This document shows, one piece after another, positions 52,350 to 64,000 of a DNA stretch of 64,000 bases. Both the position numbers and the translations under genes were made by a program. Position 1 is the stretch's first letter, and every line of letters starts with the position of its first letter. Origin of the DNA: VAZQ01 sp963807865 (GTDB taxonomy: Bacteria > Pseudomonadota > Alphaproteobacteria > Rhizobiales > Xanthobacteraceae); the NCBI GenBank assembly GCA_963807865.1, contig CAWEDK010000027.1:20218-84217 (forward strand), written 5' to 3'. Under the pieces are notes generated by a model that ran no database searches, had not been told where the DNA came from, and was given only the letters and a program-made list of their open reading frames with translations.

Positions 52350-53624
52350 TGGCACAGTTGACCGACGACTGCTTCGCGTTCTCCGGTCCGCTGATGCCAG
52401 TCGCGGAGGTCGAGCGCATCATTGTCGAGCGGGTCTCGCCGGTTGCCGAAAGCGAAATCGTGCCGCTGGGCTGCCGCGGTCGGGCGCGTGCTCGCCGAGG
52501 ATGTGGTGGCGCCGATCGACTTGCCGCCCTTCGACAACTCAGCGGTCGATGGCTATGCGGTGCGGCATGCCGATCTCGACAGCAAGAGGGAGACGCGGCT
52601 CGCGGTGGTCGACCGGGTCACCGCGGGCCGCGCCGCCCAGCGTGCCCTGTGGCCCGGCGAGGCGGCCCGCATTTTCACCGGCGCGCCGATGCCGGATGGC
52701 GCCGATACGGTCTTCATGCAGGAGGATGTCTGGGCCGACGAGCAGAACGTGGTGGTGCCGACGGGACTCAAGCCCGGGGCCAACCGGCGCGTCGCCGGCG
52801 AAGACGTGCGGGCCGGCTCGATGGTGCTGCCGGCCGGCCGCAGGCTTGCCCCGCAGCATGTCGGCCTCGTCGCGGGCCTGGGGCTTGCTGAACTGACGGT
52901 CCGGCGCCGGGTGCGGGTCGCGCTGTTCTCGACCGGTGACGAAATCGTCGAACCCGGCACCGTGCGTCCCCGCGCGGCGCTGTTCGACGCCAACCGCTAT
53001 CTGCTGGCCGGACTGATCGAGCGGCTCGGGGCGGCATCGACCGATCTCGGCATTCTGCCGGACGATCCGGCGAAGCTCGCGCGCGCGATCGCCGCGGCTG
53101 CGACCGGGCACGACCTCGTGCTCACGTCGGGCGGGGTTTCGACCGGCGAAGCCGACCATGTCCGCGGCGCAGTGGAGGCGACCGGCAGCCTCGTGTTCTG
53201 GCGGGTCGGCATCAAGCCGGGCCGGCCGGTGGCAATGGGCGTGGTGCGGGGGACCGAGCCAGGAGAAGGCGCGGCGTTCGTCGGCCTGCCGGGCAACCCG
53301 GTTGCGGTGTTCGTCACTTTTGCGCGGGTGGTGCGGCCGTTGCTGCTGCGGCTTGCCGGGGCTGAGATGCTGCCGCTCGTGGCGCTGCCGGTCCGCGCGG
53401 CGTTCGACTACCGCAAGAAGACCGGCCGCAGGGAATATGTGCGGGTCCGGCTTACGCGCGCTGCCGATGGCGGCTTCGATGCCGTCAAGCATGCGCAAGA
53501 TGGCGCCGGCGTCATTACCTCGCTGACCGAAACCGATGGGTTGGTCGAACTGCCGGAGGACGTCACGACGGTCCAGTCGGGTTCGACGGTTGGATATCTG
53601 TCCTACGCCGCGCTTGCCGAGTGA
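52349..53624 (+). CDS. moeA: molybdopterin molybdenumtransferase (one frameshift)
   Basis: Inserts molybdenum into adenylated molybdopterin; 424 residues after correction. It begins MAQLTDDCFAFSGPLMPVAE; an extra G near 52470-52474 (CTGGGCTGCC; CTGGCTG restores PLAAAVGRVLAEDV) precedes the intact remainder. Motifs LPPFDNSAVDGYAVRH, ARIFTGAPMPDGADTVFMQE, the MoCF-binding VALFSTGDEIVEPGT and TSGGVSTGEADHVR are all present. Coupled to mobB. The pair supplies cofactor to the formate dehydrogenase and probably to the CoxL-like enzyme at 33 kb. Confidence 0.93.
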
Positions 53625-53634
53625 CAATTTCTTA

Positions 53635-53660
53635 GCGGCCGCGAGCCGCGGCGTGGCCGC
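53635..53660 (+). terminator. hairpin after moeA
   Basis: GCGGCC and GGCCGC arms enclose CGAGCCGCGGCGT-type sequence that can itself pair (CGCGAGCCGCGGCG). It lies 10 bases after the moeA stop. No T-run follows, so this is a weak candidate. Confidence 0.35.
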
Positions 53661-53821
53661 GAAGTCACATGAGTGTGCATAAATCGTTAACGCCGCATTC
53701 GTCGCCGGACATTATCCACAAGGAATGCTAGGGTGACGATGCTCAGTAAGCGGTGCGTCCGTCTGCCGCTCGGCCGCGCGTAGTTTGCGGCGGTTGAAGA
53801 GCTTTGTGGGGGTGAGTAGTC

Positions 53822-54175
53822 ATGAACCAGCGCAACTTCGAGGGGCCGAAAAAGGTCATTCCGTTCGCACCGAGCGAGAAGGAATGGCCCAGGGGAGATG
53901 ATCAAATCGACCGTTCAGGCCAAGCCATCGTAGGGCTGCTCGATCAAGCCGCCCGCTCCGCCAAGGACGACTGTGATCGCGCCTTCGATCTTGCGCACAA
54001 GCTGTCATTGCAGCTGCGTGAGGCTGAGGACCGTGCGGTGCAGCTTCAGGCGCAGGTCGATCACTTCCAGGATCGCGCGTTGCGCGCCGAGAGCTGGATG
54101 GTGCGGATCTTCAAGGAGATCGAGGAAAAGTTCCTCGCTCAGAAGCCCCATCAGGATCAGGCTGCGCGGCGCTGA
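53822..54175 (+). CDS. small coiled-coil protein, unknown function
   Basis: 117 residues, MNQRNFEGPKKVIPFAPSEK at the start. Residues 45-110 have a strong helical heptad pattern (DCDRAFDLAHKLSLQLREAE then AVQLQAQVDHFQDRALRAES), so a coiled-coil dimer is likely. There is no signal peptide or membrane segment. A GTGGGGGTGAG run precedes the ATG at a usable distance. It stands alone between moeA and a convergent peptidase gene. Similar small proteins of unknown function occur in Bradyrhizobium relatives (recalled). Confidence 0.6.
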   Translation: MNQRNFEGPKKVIPFAPSEKEWPRGDDQIDRSGQAIVGLLDQAARSAKDDCDRAFDLAHKLSLQLREAEDRAVQLQAQVDHFQDRALRAESWMVRIFKEIEEKFLAQKPHQDQAARR

Positions 54176-54204
54176 AGTCATCCAGACGGTCGGTTCCAAT
54201 TCTT

Positions 54205-54228
54205 GCGGTCCGGGATGATCCGGACCGC
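54205..54228. terminator. bidirectional hairpin between convergent genes
   Basis: GCGGTCCGG-GATGAT-CCGGACCGC is a perfect 9-bp stem between the coiled-coil protein (plus) and the M15 peptidase (minus). It is flanked by short T and A runs (CAATTCTT on the left) but no strong U-tract. It could serve both transcripts. Confidence 0.5.
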
Positions 54229-54352
54229 GCTTACGCCTCGGCTGGCCCTGCCGAGCCAACGCATGATCCCGAAAAGTCACGAACTTTCGCTGAGGATCGC
54301 GCGGCGACGCGCCTCGAGAGAAAATCGCATTGGCGCTTGAACGAGCGGCCGC

Positions 54353-55156
54353 TCACTGGCGCGGCCAGCCTCGCTTTGCGAGCGCGATGATTTCCGGACG
54401 ATATTCGAAATGCATGGTGTCGAAGTGGTACCACTTCGCACCCCAGATGAACCCGTGACGCTCGAAAATTTCGCCGATTGCGCCGGGAACGCGGTTGCGC
54501 CACTTCACGGAGTTGTTCGGCCCTTTCGACCACTCCCAGTAATCGCTGAACTGCGTGTTGATATCGAGCGCTGCGCCGAAGGCATGCACCGAAAGCCGGG
54601 TCGTGTTGGCGATCGGGCGGCAGTTGTAGGTGCCAGCGGACGGCACGAGATACTGGGTCATGCTCGCGGGCAGCTTCTCGAGTTCCGTCACCGCCGCGGC
54701 CAGCCTGTCGTTGATGCCGTTGACGGTCGTGATGCTGACCGAGCCGCCGCGCCGGGCTGGCATCCAGGCGACCGGCTTGAGCCGCTTGGCAACCTCGCCC
54801 TTGCGGCAATCGCCATACATCTTGACGAAGAACGGCTCGTATCGGATGCGGCCGGGGTCCTCGTTGAGTCCTGGTGGCTTCACGTCCGAGCCGAGCGGAT
54901 ACGGATAGACGAACTGATCCCTGACGTCGGGGCTGTTGAGCAGTTCCTCGAAGGGTTTGCCGGCCTTGCCGTCGGAGATCGGCATGCGGGTGCCGTCCTT
55001 CCAGACCAGCTCCTTGCCGTCATGGCTGGCGAGATGATCCGGATAGGCAGCGACCAGTGCGTCGAGCGCCGGATCGGCGCCGCCCGGAACCAGCGAGACG
55101 GCCAGCAGCACGAGCGCGAGGGTGGACGCCACGAAGCGGCTACGTGCGCAGTTCAT
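54353..55156 (-). CDS. M15-family D-alanyl-D-alanine carboxypeptidase-like metallopeptidase, exported
   Basis: 267 residues. Signal peptide FVASTLALVLLAVSLVPGG. The zinc-site motif S-x-H-x-x-G-x-A-x-D is seen as LSVHAFGAALDIN near residue 195, and the third ligand His in KWYHFDTMHFEYRPEI near the end. The catalytic Glu is in the last motif. It would trim peptidoglycan peptides in the periplasm. The ATG at 55156 is inside the end of the MOSC gene, overlapping it by 17 bases, so the two are translationally coupled on the minus strand. Earlier frames to 55213 lack a ribosome site. Confidence 0.85.
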   Translation of the reverse strand: MNCARSRFVASTLALVLLAVSLVPGGADPALDALVAAYPDHLASHDGKELVWKDGTRMPISDGKAGKPFEELLNSPDVRDQFVYPYPLGSDVKPPGLNEDPGRIRYEPFFVKMYGDCRKGEVAKRLKPVAWMPARRGGSVSITTVNGINDRLAAAVTELEKLPASMTQYLVPSAGTYNCRPIANTTRLSVHAFGAALDINTQFSDYWEWSKGPNNSVKWRNRVPGAIGEIFERHGFIWGAKWYHFDTMHFEYRPEIIALAKRGWPRQ

Positions 55157-55895
55157 CACCCGCCTCGATCTCGCCGCCCGCCACCACCTCCGCATAGACG
55201 CCGCAGTCGGCATGCCCGAACGCCCGCATCAGGGTATGCGGGATCGCCAGATCACGGATGCCGGTGTCCGGATCGACGTTGGTCGCCGCGCAGCGCACGA
55301 TCCGCTTCACGACCTTCAGCCGGGCCTTCGGCCCGATCGCGACCTCACCGCCGAGGAGCGTGAATTCGTGCCAAGCCGGCCAGCCGGTGACGTAGACATT
55401 GGCGCGAAAGCGTAGCGGATGGACGGGCGATCCGACCTCGGCCTCGACGGCGGCGACCGATGCGAGATTGATGATCGACACCACCTTCTTGGCCACATCC
55501 GAGAAGCTGTGATCCGGGGCTGAGAGGACCTGCGGCGGGCCACGCAACTCGTCGGAACAATAGCCGGCGAAGAATTGCTCGATCAGGGAGCGGCCGTCCG
55601 GCGTCCGCAGGTCCCCGCGCGCCACCTCACGGCCGTCCGCCTCGATTCTCAGCACATGGCTCGCCTCGTCGAACTGCGTGCGCAGGTGTGCTAGCCGCTC
55701 GTTCTTCATCAGCATCAGGAACCGGGATTTCGGCAGGTAGCCGGGGGCGGCCGGGTCGAAGCCCGACGGGCCGTTCTCGATGGCATAGAGGCGGTCGGCC
55801 GGCACCGTCTGGCCCTCCGCGAGCCGCGTGCGCGCGAGCGGTTCGGGTGAGAGCCCCTTCACCGGATAGCGGAAGATCGATTGGACCGTGGCCAT
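55140..55895 (-). CDS. MOSC-domain protein
   Basis: 251 residues. Residues 1-100 form the MOSC N-terminal beta-barrel (VQSIFRYPVKGLSPEPLART); residues 120-245 the MOSC domain (NLASVAAVEAEVGSPVHPLR, the Cys-containing RCAATNVDPDTGIRDLAIP, and GVYAEVVAGGEIEAGDEL). MOSC proteins bind molybdopterin or transfer sulfur to it; the conserved Cys is in RCAATN. A role in pterin-dependent N-oxide or N-hydroxylated compound reduction is possible. It overlaps the M15 gene downstream and shares a 245-base divergent gap with clpB. Confidence 0.86.
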   Translation of the reverse strand: MATVQSIFRYPVKGLSPEPLARTRLAEGQTVPADRLYAIENGPSGFDPAAPGYLPKSRFLMLMKNERLAHLRTQFDEASHVLRIEADGREVARGDLRTPDGRSLIEQFFAGYCSDELRGPPQVLSAPDHSFSDVAKKVVSIINLASVAAVEAEVGSPVHPLRFRANVYVTGWPAWHEFTLLGGEVAIGPKARLKVVKRIVRCAATNVDPDTGIRDLAIPHTLMRAFGHADCGVYAEVVAGGEIEAGDELRT

Positions 55896-55966
55896 CGCCC
55901 GTCATTCGGTGGTTGTTAACCCGACCCCGGTGTCGTGGCCAGTCCCGCGCTAAAATCGCGCAAAAC

Positions 55967-55999
55967 CTCTTCCACCCCCCAGGCTGCGCACCCACATAT
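55967..55999 (+). promoter_or_regulatory. possible heat-shock (RpoH-type) promoter of clpB
   Basis: CTCTTCCAC (55967-55975) and CCCACATAT (55991-55999), separated by 15 bases, resemble the CTTGAA / CCCCATAT pattern of RpoH promoters but neither is a good match. It lies about 140 bases upstream of clpB, a gene normally under heat-shock control. The call rests mainly on that expectation. Confidence 0.3.
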
Positions 56000-56049
56000 C
56001 GGTTGTGGATCGCCTGTCGGGGTCCCGCCCAACTCAACGTCGCTGTCGC

Positions 56050-56067
56050 CATTGACGAAGGTCAATG
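56050..56067. promoter_or_regulatory. CATTGAC inverted repeat upstream of clpB
   Basis: CATTGAC-GAAG-GTCAATG is a perfect 7-bp inverted repeat, and a third half-site, CCATTGACGATGACC, lies 24 bases downstream at about 56090-56104. The group occupies 56050-56104, right before the clpB start at 56141. It is not the CIRCE element (TTAGCACTC-N9-GAGTGCTAA). Confidence 0.4.
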
Positions 56068-56140
56068 GCCGCCAGCCCACCCATTGACGATGACCTTCCT
56101 GCGCCGGACGGGCGGAGGGCCAGGCCGAGGGAAATAGGAC

Positions 56141-58736
<2,596 letters not shown>

Positions 58737-58760
58737 CGCAGTCTCTCAGGTCATTTCTAC

Positions 58761-58798
58761 GAAAACAAAACGGACGACGGCTGTGGGCCGTCGTCCGT
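58761..58798. terminator. terminator between clpB and the M23 gene
   Basis: ACGGACGACGGC-TGTGG-GCCGTCGTCCGT is a perfect 12-bp stem. On its left lies GAAAACAAAA, which reads as TTTTGTTTTC on the minus strand, so it is a textbook intrinsic terminator for the M23 peptidase transcript. It probably also blocks clpB read-through. Confidence 0.85.
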
Positions 58799-58828
58799 GG
58801 TCCGCCATCAAGGGTCCGTGTGTACGCG

Positions 58829-60839
58829 TTACCGTCCGGCAATATTCGCACCCGACGCATAATGTGACGTCGCGGTGCGGTTCATCATGTTGTCGAGGCG
58901 CTCGCGCTCCTGGTCGAAGCCCGCAAGCAGGCTGCTTTCCAGCACGCGGCCGCGCGGCAGCTTGATCTTCATCGGGTCGACGAAGCGGCCGTTGATCATG
59001 ATCTCGTAGTGCAGGTGCGCGCCGGTCGAGAGGCCGGTCGAGCCGACATAGCCGATCACCTGGCCCTGCCGCACCCGTTTGCCCGGCTCCATGCCGCGCG
59101 CGAAGGCCGACATGTGGCCGTACGCGGTCTCGTAGCCGTTGGCGTGGCGGATGCGGATGTACTTGCCGTAGCCGCCTTCGAAGCCGGCCTTCTCGATCAC
59201 GCCGTTGCCGGACGCGAAGATCGGCGTTCCCATGTTCGATGCCCAGTCGACGCCGGTATGCATGCGCACCGAGCCGAGGATCGGGTGATTGCGCGATCCG
59301 AAGCCCGACCGCATGATGCCGTCTGCCAGCGGCTTGCGCACCAGGAACTTCTTCGCGCTCTTGCCGGTCTCGTCGTAGTAGTCGACGACGTTATCGTCAG
59401 TCGTCTGGTAGCGATAGAATTTGCGGGTTTCGCCGCCGGTGGTCAGCGAGGCGAACAGCACTTCGCGTCTTGCTGCCGTCGCTCACGTTCTCGTCCTCGC
59501 CGGCGAACAGCACTTCGAACAAGTCGCCGGGCTGGACCTTGCGCTGGAAGTCGACGTCGTACGAGTAGACCCGGATGAGGTCGTCGATCACCGGCCGCGG
59601 CACCTGGTTGCGCATCGCGGTCTCGTAGATGCTCTGGTAGAGCCGCACGCCCTTGCCGTCATCCTCCTCATCGTCCGAGCCCGAGGTCGAAGCGACGCTG
59701 TTGGCGCTGCGCGGATCGACCGCGACGTACTTGCCCTTGTCCGACCAGGCCACGATCGATTCGATCGTGGTGTCAGTGGCGATGATTACCCGCACCGGTT
59801 GCAGCCGTTTGCCGCCGGCGGCCGGTGCGAGCAGCACCCGCAGCTTGTAGCCGTCGCGCGGCGTCGTGTCCCGGCCGCGCGACCCGAAGCCGGCGGTGAT
59901 CGCCTTGATCTCATCCGCGGTGGCACCGAGTTCGCGCAGGATGGCGGAGACCGAGTCGCCCTTCTTGAGCACGATCGTGCGCTCGCCCCAGGCGTTGCCG
60001 CCGTTGGTTTGCGTGGTGGTCTTCGGGAGCAGTGTAATGTTCTCGGGAACGATGCGCGGCTCGAAGCCGCCATAGACATCGCCGTGCCGTTCGGGCGCGT
60101 AGGCCAGCGATCCGACCGGCATGGCGTCGGCGAGCACTGTGCGCTTGCCGGTGTGGCCGTCCCAGTTGGCGGCGTCGCGGACCCGGGTGAGGATTTCGTC
60201 GAGCGGCACGACGGCGGCGACTTTCGCGCGCGGCAGGACAGTCGTGAGGTCGCGCGTAAAGAACGAAACCTCCGCGTCCGGTTCGGCGCCGGCGTCGTCG
60301 GAAGCCACGGTCGCGTCGGAGGCCGCCAGCATTTTCTGTGCGTTGAAGCGCGGGAGGTTGGCGGTGAGTTCGGATACCGAGAGCGACAGATTTCCCGCGA
60401 CTCGCACGAAGGGCCGCACCCGCAGGACCTCTCGGTTGTTGGCGCCGCGGGTTGTCGTCGTCACGCGGATGACCTGGCGCGCCGCGTTGGACTCGCCGGC
60501 GGGCGGCATCCGGTCGGCTTTGCGGGTCGAGTTGATCAATCGATCGGTGCCGTTGCCGGAGCCGCGTAACGCAGCCTCCACGCGCTCGGGTATGGTCGCG
60601 AAGTTGGTCTCGCCGTCGAGTGCTGCGAACACGGCGCCGCTCATCAGGGCGGCTCCGCACAGACCGGTCAGGATCGTTCCGCTGAACCATTGGACCGAGA
60701 CGCGGCGGCGATCGACCAGATTGCCGGACTGGCCGTCGACCGATAGCGGAGCTTCGTTGCCGAGATCGATGTGATCGGCATCGCTCGGACGAGATCCGCT
60801 GCGTCGTCTAGCCTGATCCAAGTCCCACGTCCCCTCCAT
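58829..60839 (-). CDS. M23-family metallopeptidase with LysM-like segment (one frameshift)
   Basis: Envelope peptidoglycan endopeptidase, 669 residues after correction. One membrane helix near residues 50-75 (GTILTGLCGAALMSGAVFAA), a long low-complexity region, a LysM/OapA-like stretch (VLKKGDSVSAILRELGATAD), then the M23 domain with HTGVDWASNMGTPIFASGNG, GYETAYGHMSAFARG and GAHLHYEIMINGRFVDP, giving the H-x-x-x-D and H-x-H zinc ligands. An extra base near 59461-59468 separates DENVSDGSKT from EVLFASLTTGG. The ATG at 60839 is preferred; a TTG at 60890 would add 17 residues. A terminator follows. Confidence 0.88.
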
Positions 60840-61181
60840 CTGCGAGCGCAGATGGTTCCCAAACCGAGGCGCCGAACGCGACCAGGACAACCAGCGCTGA
60901 CCCGAAGTGCAGCAACAAGCTGCAACCTCCGTGGTCCGTCAACGACCGGTCCGACACTTCCTGGCCATGGTGGGTAACATCGTGACGCATCGCGACTGCG
61001 ATGACTTCCGATGCTTTGATCCCCCCGAATGCACCTCTCCCGACTTGCAAGTGGGGCGGAGGAATGTGGCACCAGTACGGCACCTTCCCGCTTTCCACCT
61101 TGCCTAAGCCCGTATAAACGCTGGCAAAGATGAGTGTTGCCGGACGACATCGGGCAAGCGGATTTTTCTGACTCTCAACTG
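60840..61181. other. intergenic region between the M23 gene and the rRNA promoter
   Basis: 342 bases without a supported gene. It must hold the promoter of the M23 gene on the minus strand; GTTTATACGG at about 61108-61117 (minus) is a possible -10 region. The remaining open frames are short, lack ribosome sites and use atypical codons. There is a small hairpin CTCCCGACTTGCAAGTGGGGCGG near 61035. Nothing else recognisable. Confidence 0.5.
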
Positions 61182-61211
61182 TTGACAGGGGGCTGGTGAG
61201 GGGCCTATATA
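61182..61211 (+). promoter_or_regulatory. rRNA operon promoter
   Basis: A perfect -35 box TTGACA (61182-61187), an 18-base spacer and TATATA (61206-61211; CTATAT with 17 bases is equally possible). G-rich spacer and location about 430 bases upstream of 16S are typical of alphaproteobacterial rrn promoters. Best promoter match in the window. Confidence 0.8.
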
Positions 61212-61641
61212 CTGCGAGTTCGACACGCCGGTCGCCCCGGTGCGACGGCGCGTCTTTCGAAGACCCTCACTGATATTCGGTGAAAAGGCTCCCGATCACA
61301 TCGGAAGCCCCCAGGCTTCGACGGCCCATTGGCGGCTTGCCAAGGGGTGGGATTGCTTACGATCCCGGGCTGTTTGACAAGTGAATATGAAGAAAGAGAA
61401 ACGTGGACGGCGGAGTCCTTGCGGGCCGCTCTTCCTCGGAGGTTTAGGTTTCGAAAGAAGCCTGGATTTCAGTGTGAAGGCGGTCGGATAGAGACTTCGG
61501 CGGTCGACGTTTCAGGTCAACACTAGTGGTCGTGCAAGCGGCGGGCGCGAGCGTGAGCAATCACGCGGACGGTCTAGCGCGCACGAACAAGAGTGGGACC
61601 TCGTCAAACGTTGTGACTTGCCGGGAAAAAAGTTCTCAATC
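61212..61641 (+). other. rRNA operon leader with boxA-like antitermination signal
   Basis: The leader contains TGTTTGACAAGTGAATATG (61371-61389) followed by AAGAAAGAGAAACGTGG, which I recall as a conserved alphaproteobacterial rrn leader block including the boxA-like antitermination site. GTGACTTGCC at 61613-61622 can pair with GGCAAGTT at 63190-63197 downstream of 16S, a plausible part of the RNase III processing stem. No protein is encoded here; the 65-residue frame at 61329 is spurious. Confidence 0.65.
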
Positions 61642-63136
<1,495 letters not shown>

Positions 63137-63372
63137 GATCCTTCAGAGGCGCCTCACGCGTCCTCTATCGGATCTCTTGGAAACATCAGGGCAAGTTCGT
63201 TTCAGGACGAATGAGCCCATTTGCAGGACGCCGCCGTCTTCTTTTCTCTTTCTTCGCGAACGAGCCCCGTGCCGTTGTTGCGCAGGATCGTGGATGCACA
63301 GTCGCCGTCCGGTGGATGGCGTCATCGGCATTCGCGGCGCATGCGGCGGGCGGTCCGCCGGACCAAGAACCC

Positions 63373-63449
63373 GGGCTTGTAGCTCAGTTGGTTAGAGCGC
63401 GCGCTTGATAAGCGTGAGGTCGGAAGTTCAAGTCTTCCCAGGCCCACCA
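63373..63449 (+). tRNA. tRNA-Ile (GAT)
   Basis: 77 nt from GGGCTTGTAGCTCAGTTGGT to the encoded CCA. Acceptor stem GGGCTTG pairs with CAGGCCC, anticodon stem CGCGC with GCGTG, anticodon GAT at 63407-63409, T-arm GGAAGTTCAAGTCTTCC. Normal first tRNA of an alphaproteobacterial rrn spacer. Confidence 0.95.
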
Positions 63450-63510
63450 CTTAATCGCATCCGGCGTGTCGGATCGCGCAAGTTGCGCATCGATACCCCC
63501 TGACTGGTCC

Positions 63511-63586
63511 GGGGCCATAGCTCAGTTGGGAGAGCGCCTGCTTTGCAAGCAGGAGGTCGTCGGTTCGATCCCGTCTGGCTCCACCA
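63511..63586 (+). tRNA. tRNA-Ala (TGC)
   Basis: 76 nt from GGGGCCATAGCTCAGTTGGG to the encoded CCA. Anticodon TGC at 63544-63546 in CTTTGCAAG, anticodon stem CTGCT/AGCAG, T-arm GTCGGTTCGATCCCGTC. Second tRNA of the spacer, 61 bases after tRNA-Ile. Confidence 0.95.
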
Positions 63587-64000
63587 GCGGGGTCTGCTCG
63601 TTCGCAGAGAAAAATAGTTCCGCGTCCGTCGTGGCGCCCTCAGGCAAGTTTTGCCGGATGGCCCTATACGCACGCGCGATATCTGACATCGTGAAGAGGT
63701 AGGATCGCTCCGAGAGCCGATCGTGACGAACGTCCGCAAGGACCGCCGTGACGGCCGGCACGCAATCTCCGGGCATCGTGTGCATCCAGCGTCGCAAGAC
63801 GTCGGGGGCGGATGAATCTGACATCGTGAAGAGGAGATCGATCCGAGTGGCGCCGACAGCGCAAGCTGTTCGACGACTTACTATCTCCGTGTATCGAAAG
63901 CGCGGCTCTGCAATGAAAGTTGCAGCGCTTCGTCGTCGCTGCACAGTCGGCGTGCCTGACCGCATGCCGTCGGACCGATCTTGAAGCAAGCTGGTCTTTC
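63587..64000 (+). other. 16S-23S internal transcribed spacer, distal part (window ends before 23S)
   Basis: 414 bases of spacer after tRNA-Ala. A perfect 19-base direct repeat ATCTGACATCGTGAAGAGG occurs at 63681-63699 and 63816-63834; its GACATCGTGAA core is related to the boxA-like motif in the leader and to the conserved block usually found shortly before 23S. The 23S gene begins beyond the window. No protein gene is supported here. Confidence 0.75.

Noticed and set aside
53640..53821. Replication origin
   Set aside because: Only one DnaA box, no AT-rich unwinding region and no dnaA, dnaN or hemE neighbour.
60907..61107. 66-codon frame upstream of the rRNA promoter
   Set aside because: No ribosome site, no domain, and it lies in the control region of the M23 gene.
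61520..61532. ACTAGTGGTCG in the rRNA leader as another CTAG-ended element
   Set aside because: Only the first dozen bases match; the inner CGAAGTTCGC arms and a right end are missing.
63428..63989. Minus-strand frames across the tRNA genes and spacer
   Set aside because: They run through two complete tRNA genes and transcribed spacer; typical false ORFs in rrn operons.

Overview
The window is high-GC alphaproteobacterial DNA. The 16S rRNA, the 16S-tRNA-Ile-tRNA-Ala order, the family of G/C-rich intergenic palindromes, the many solitary TctC binding proteins and the formate dehydrogenase locus layout all suggest Hyphomicrobiales. The closest fit from memory is the Bradyrhizobium / Pseudolabrys / Rhodoplanes / Xanthobacteraceae area; genus is not resolvable here.

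Layout. 0-5 kb: an L,D-transpeptidase flanked by two copies of a composite palindromic repeat, a small membrane protein with a perfect CRP-type palindrome upstream, the rph-rdgB pair and a TctC solute-binding protein. 5.3-13.2 kb: a catabolic locus for an unidentified substrate (divergent NMT1/THI5-type binding protein, DHDPS-like enzyme, ABC permease and ATPase, Gfo/Idh/MocA oxidoreductase, DUF993 protein, sugar-phosphate isomerase/epimerase), with a G/C-rich inverted repeat in almost every gap. 13.3-16.7 kb: nitrate ABC transporter nrtABD plus a conserved small protein, on the minus strand. 17-20 kb: a 3-hydroxyisobutyrate-dehydrogenase-like enzyme, a Tyr/Gly-rich repeat protein and a TPR protein. 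20-26 kb: a DUF1445 hydro-lyase and a branched-chain amino-acid-type ABC transporter (livKHMGF). 26-31 kb: TctC proteins around a sulfatase and an exported methyltransferase-like protein. 31-39 kb: DUF3303 protein, tandem HD-GYP/LuxR regulator, lone molybdenum hydroxylase large subunit, LssY-C protein, chagasin-like inhibitor, nucleoside phosphorylase-like protein, methyltransferase and a damaged ABC binding-protein gene. 40-53.6 kb: a complete Tat-exported, membrane-anchored formate dehydrogenase locus (multi-cluster ferredoxin, ligase-like protein, DUF6505, DUF6352, DUF3305, DUF3306, HTH-TorD fusion, small Tat protein, FdhA, FdhB, FdhC), followed by mobB and moeA for molybdenum cofactor maturation. 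53.8-60.8 kb: a coiled-coil protein, M15 peptidase, MOSC protein, ClpB and an M23 envelope peptidase. 61.2-64.0 kb: the start of an rRNA operon (promoter, leader, 16S, tRNA-Ile, tRNA-Ala, part of the spacer before 23S).

A caution for every reader: about 30 single-base frameshifts lie between 10.9 and 59.5 kb, in genes that are otherwise full length and conserved (clpB, moeA, fdhA, fdhB, fdhC, livKM and others). Undoing one inserted or deleted base at each gives a full-length gene with an intact reading frame, so most look like sequence or assembly errors rather than pseudogenes. They create false fusions (livM-livG; ligase-DUF6505-DUF6352), false starts and false C-termini. Gene boundaries given here are the reconstructed ones and the shifts are named in each entry.
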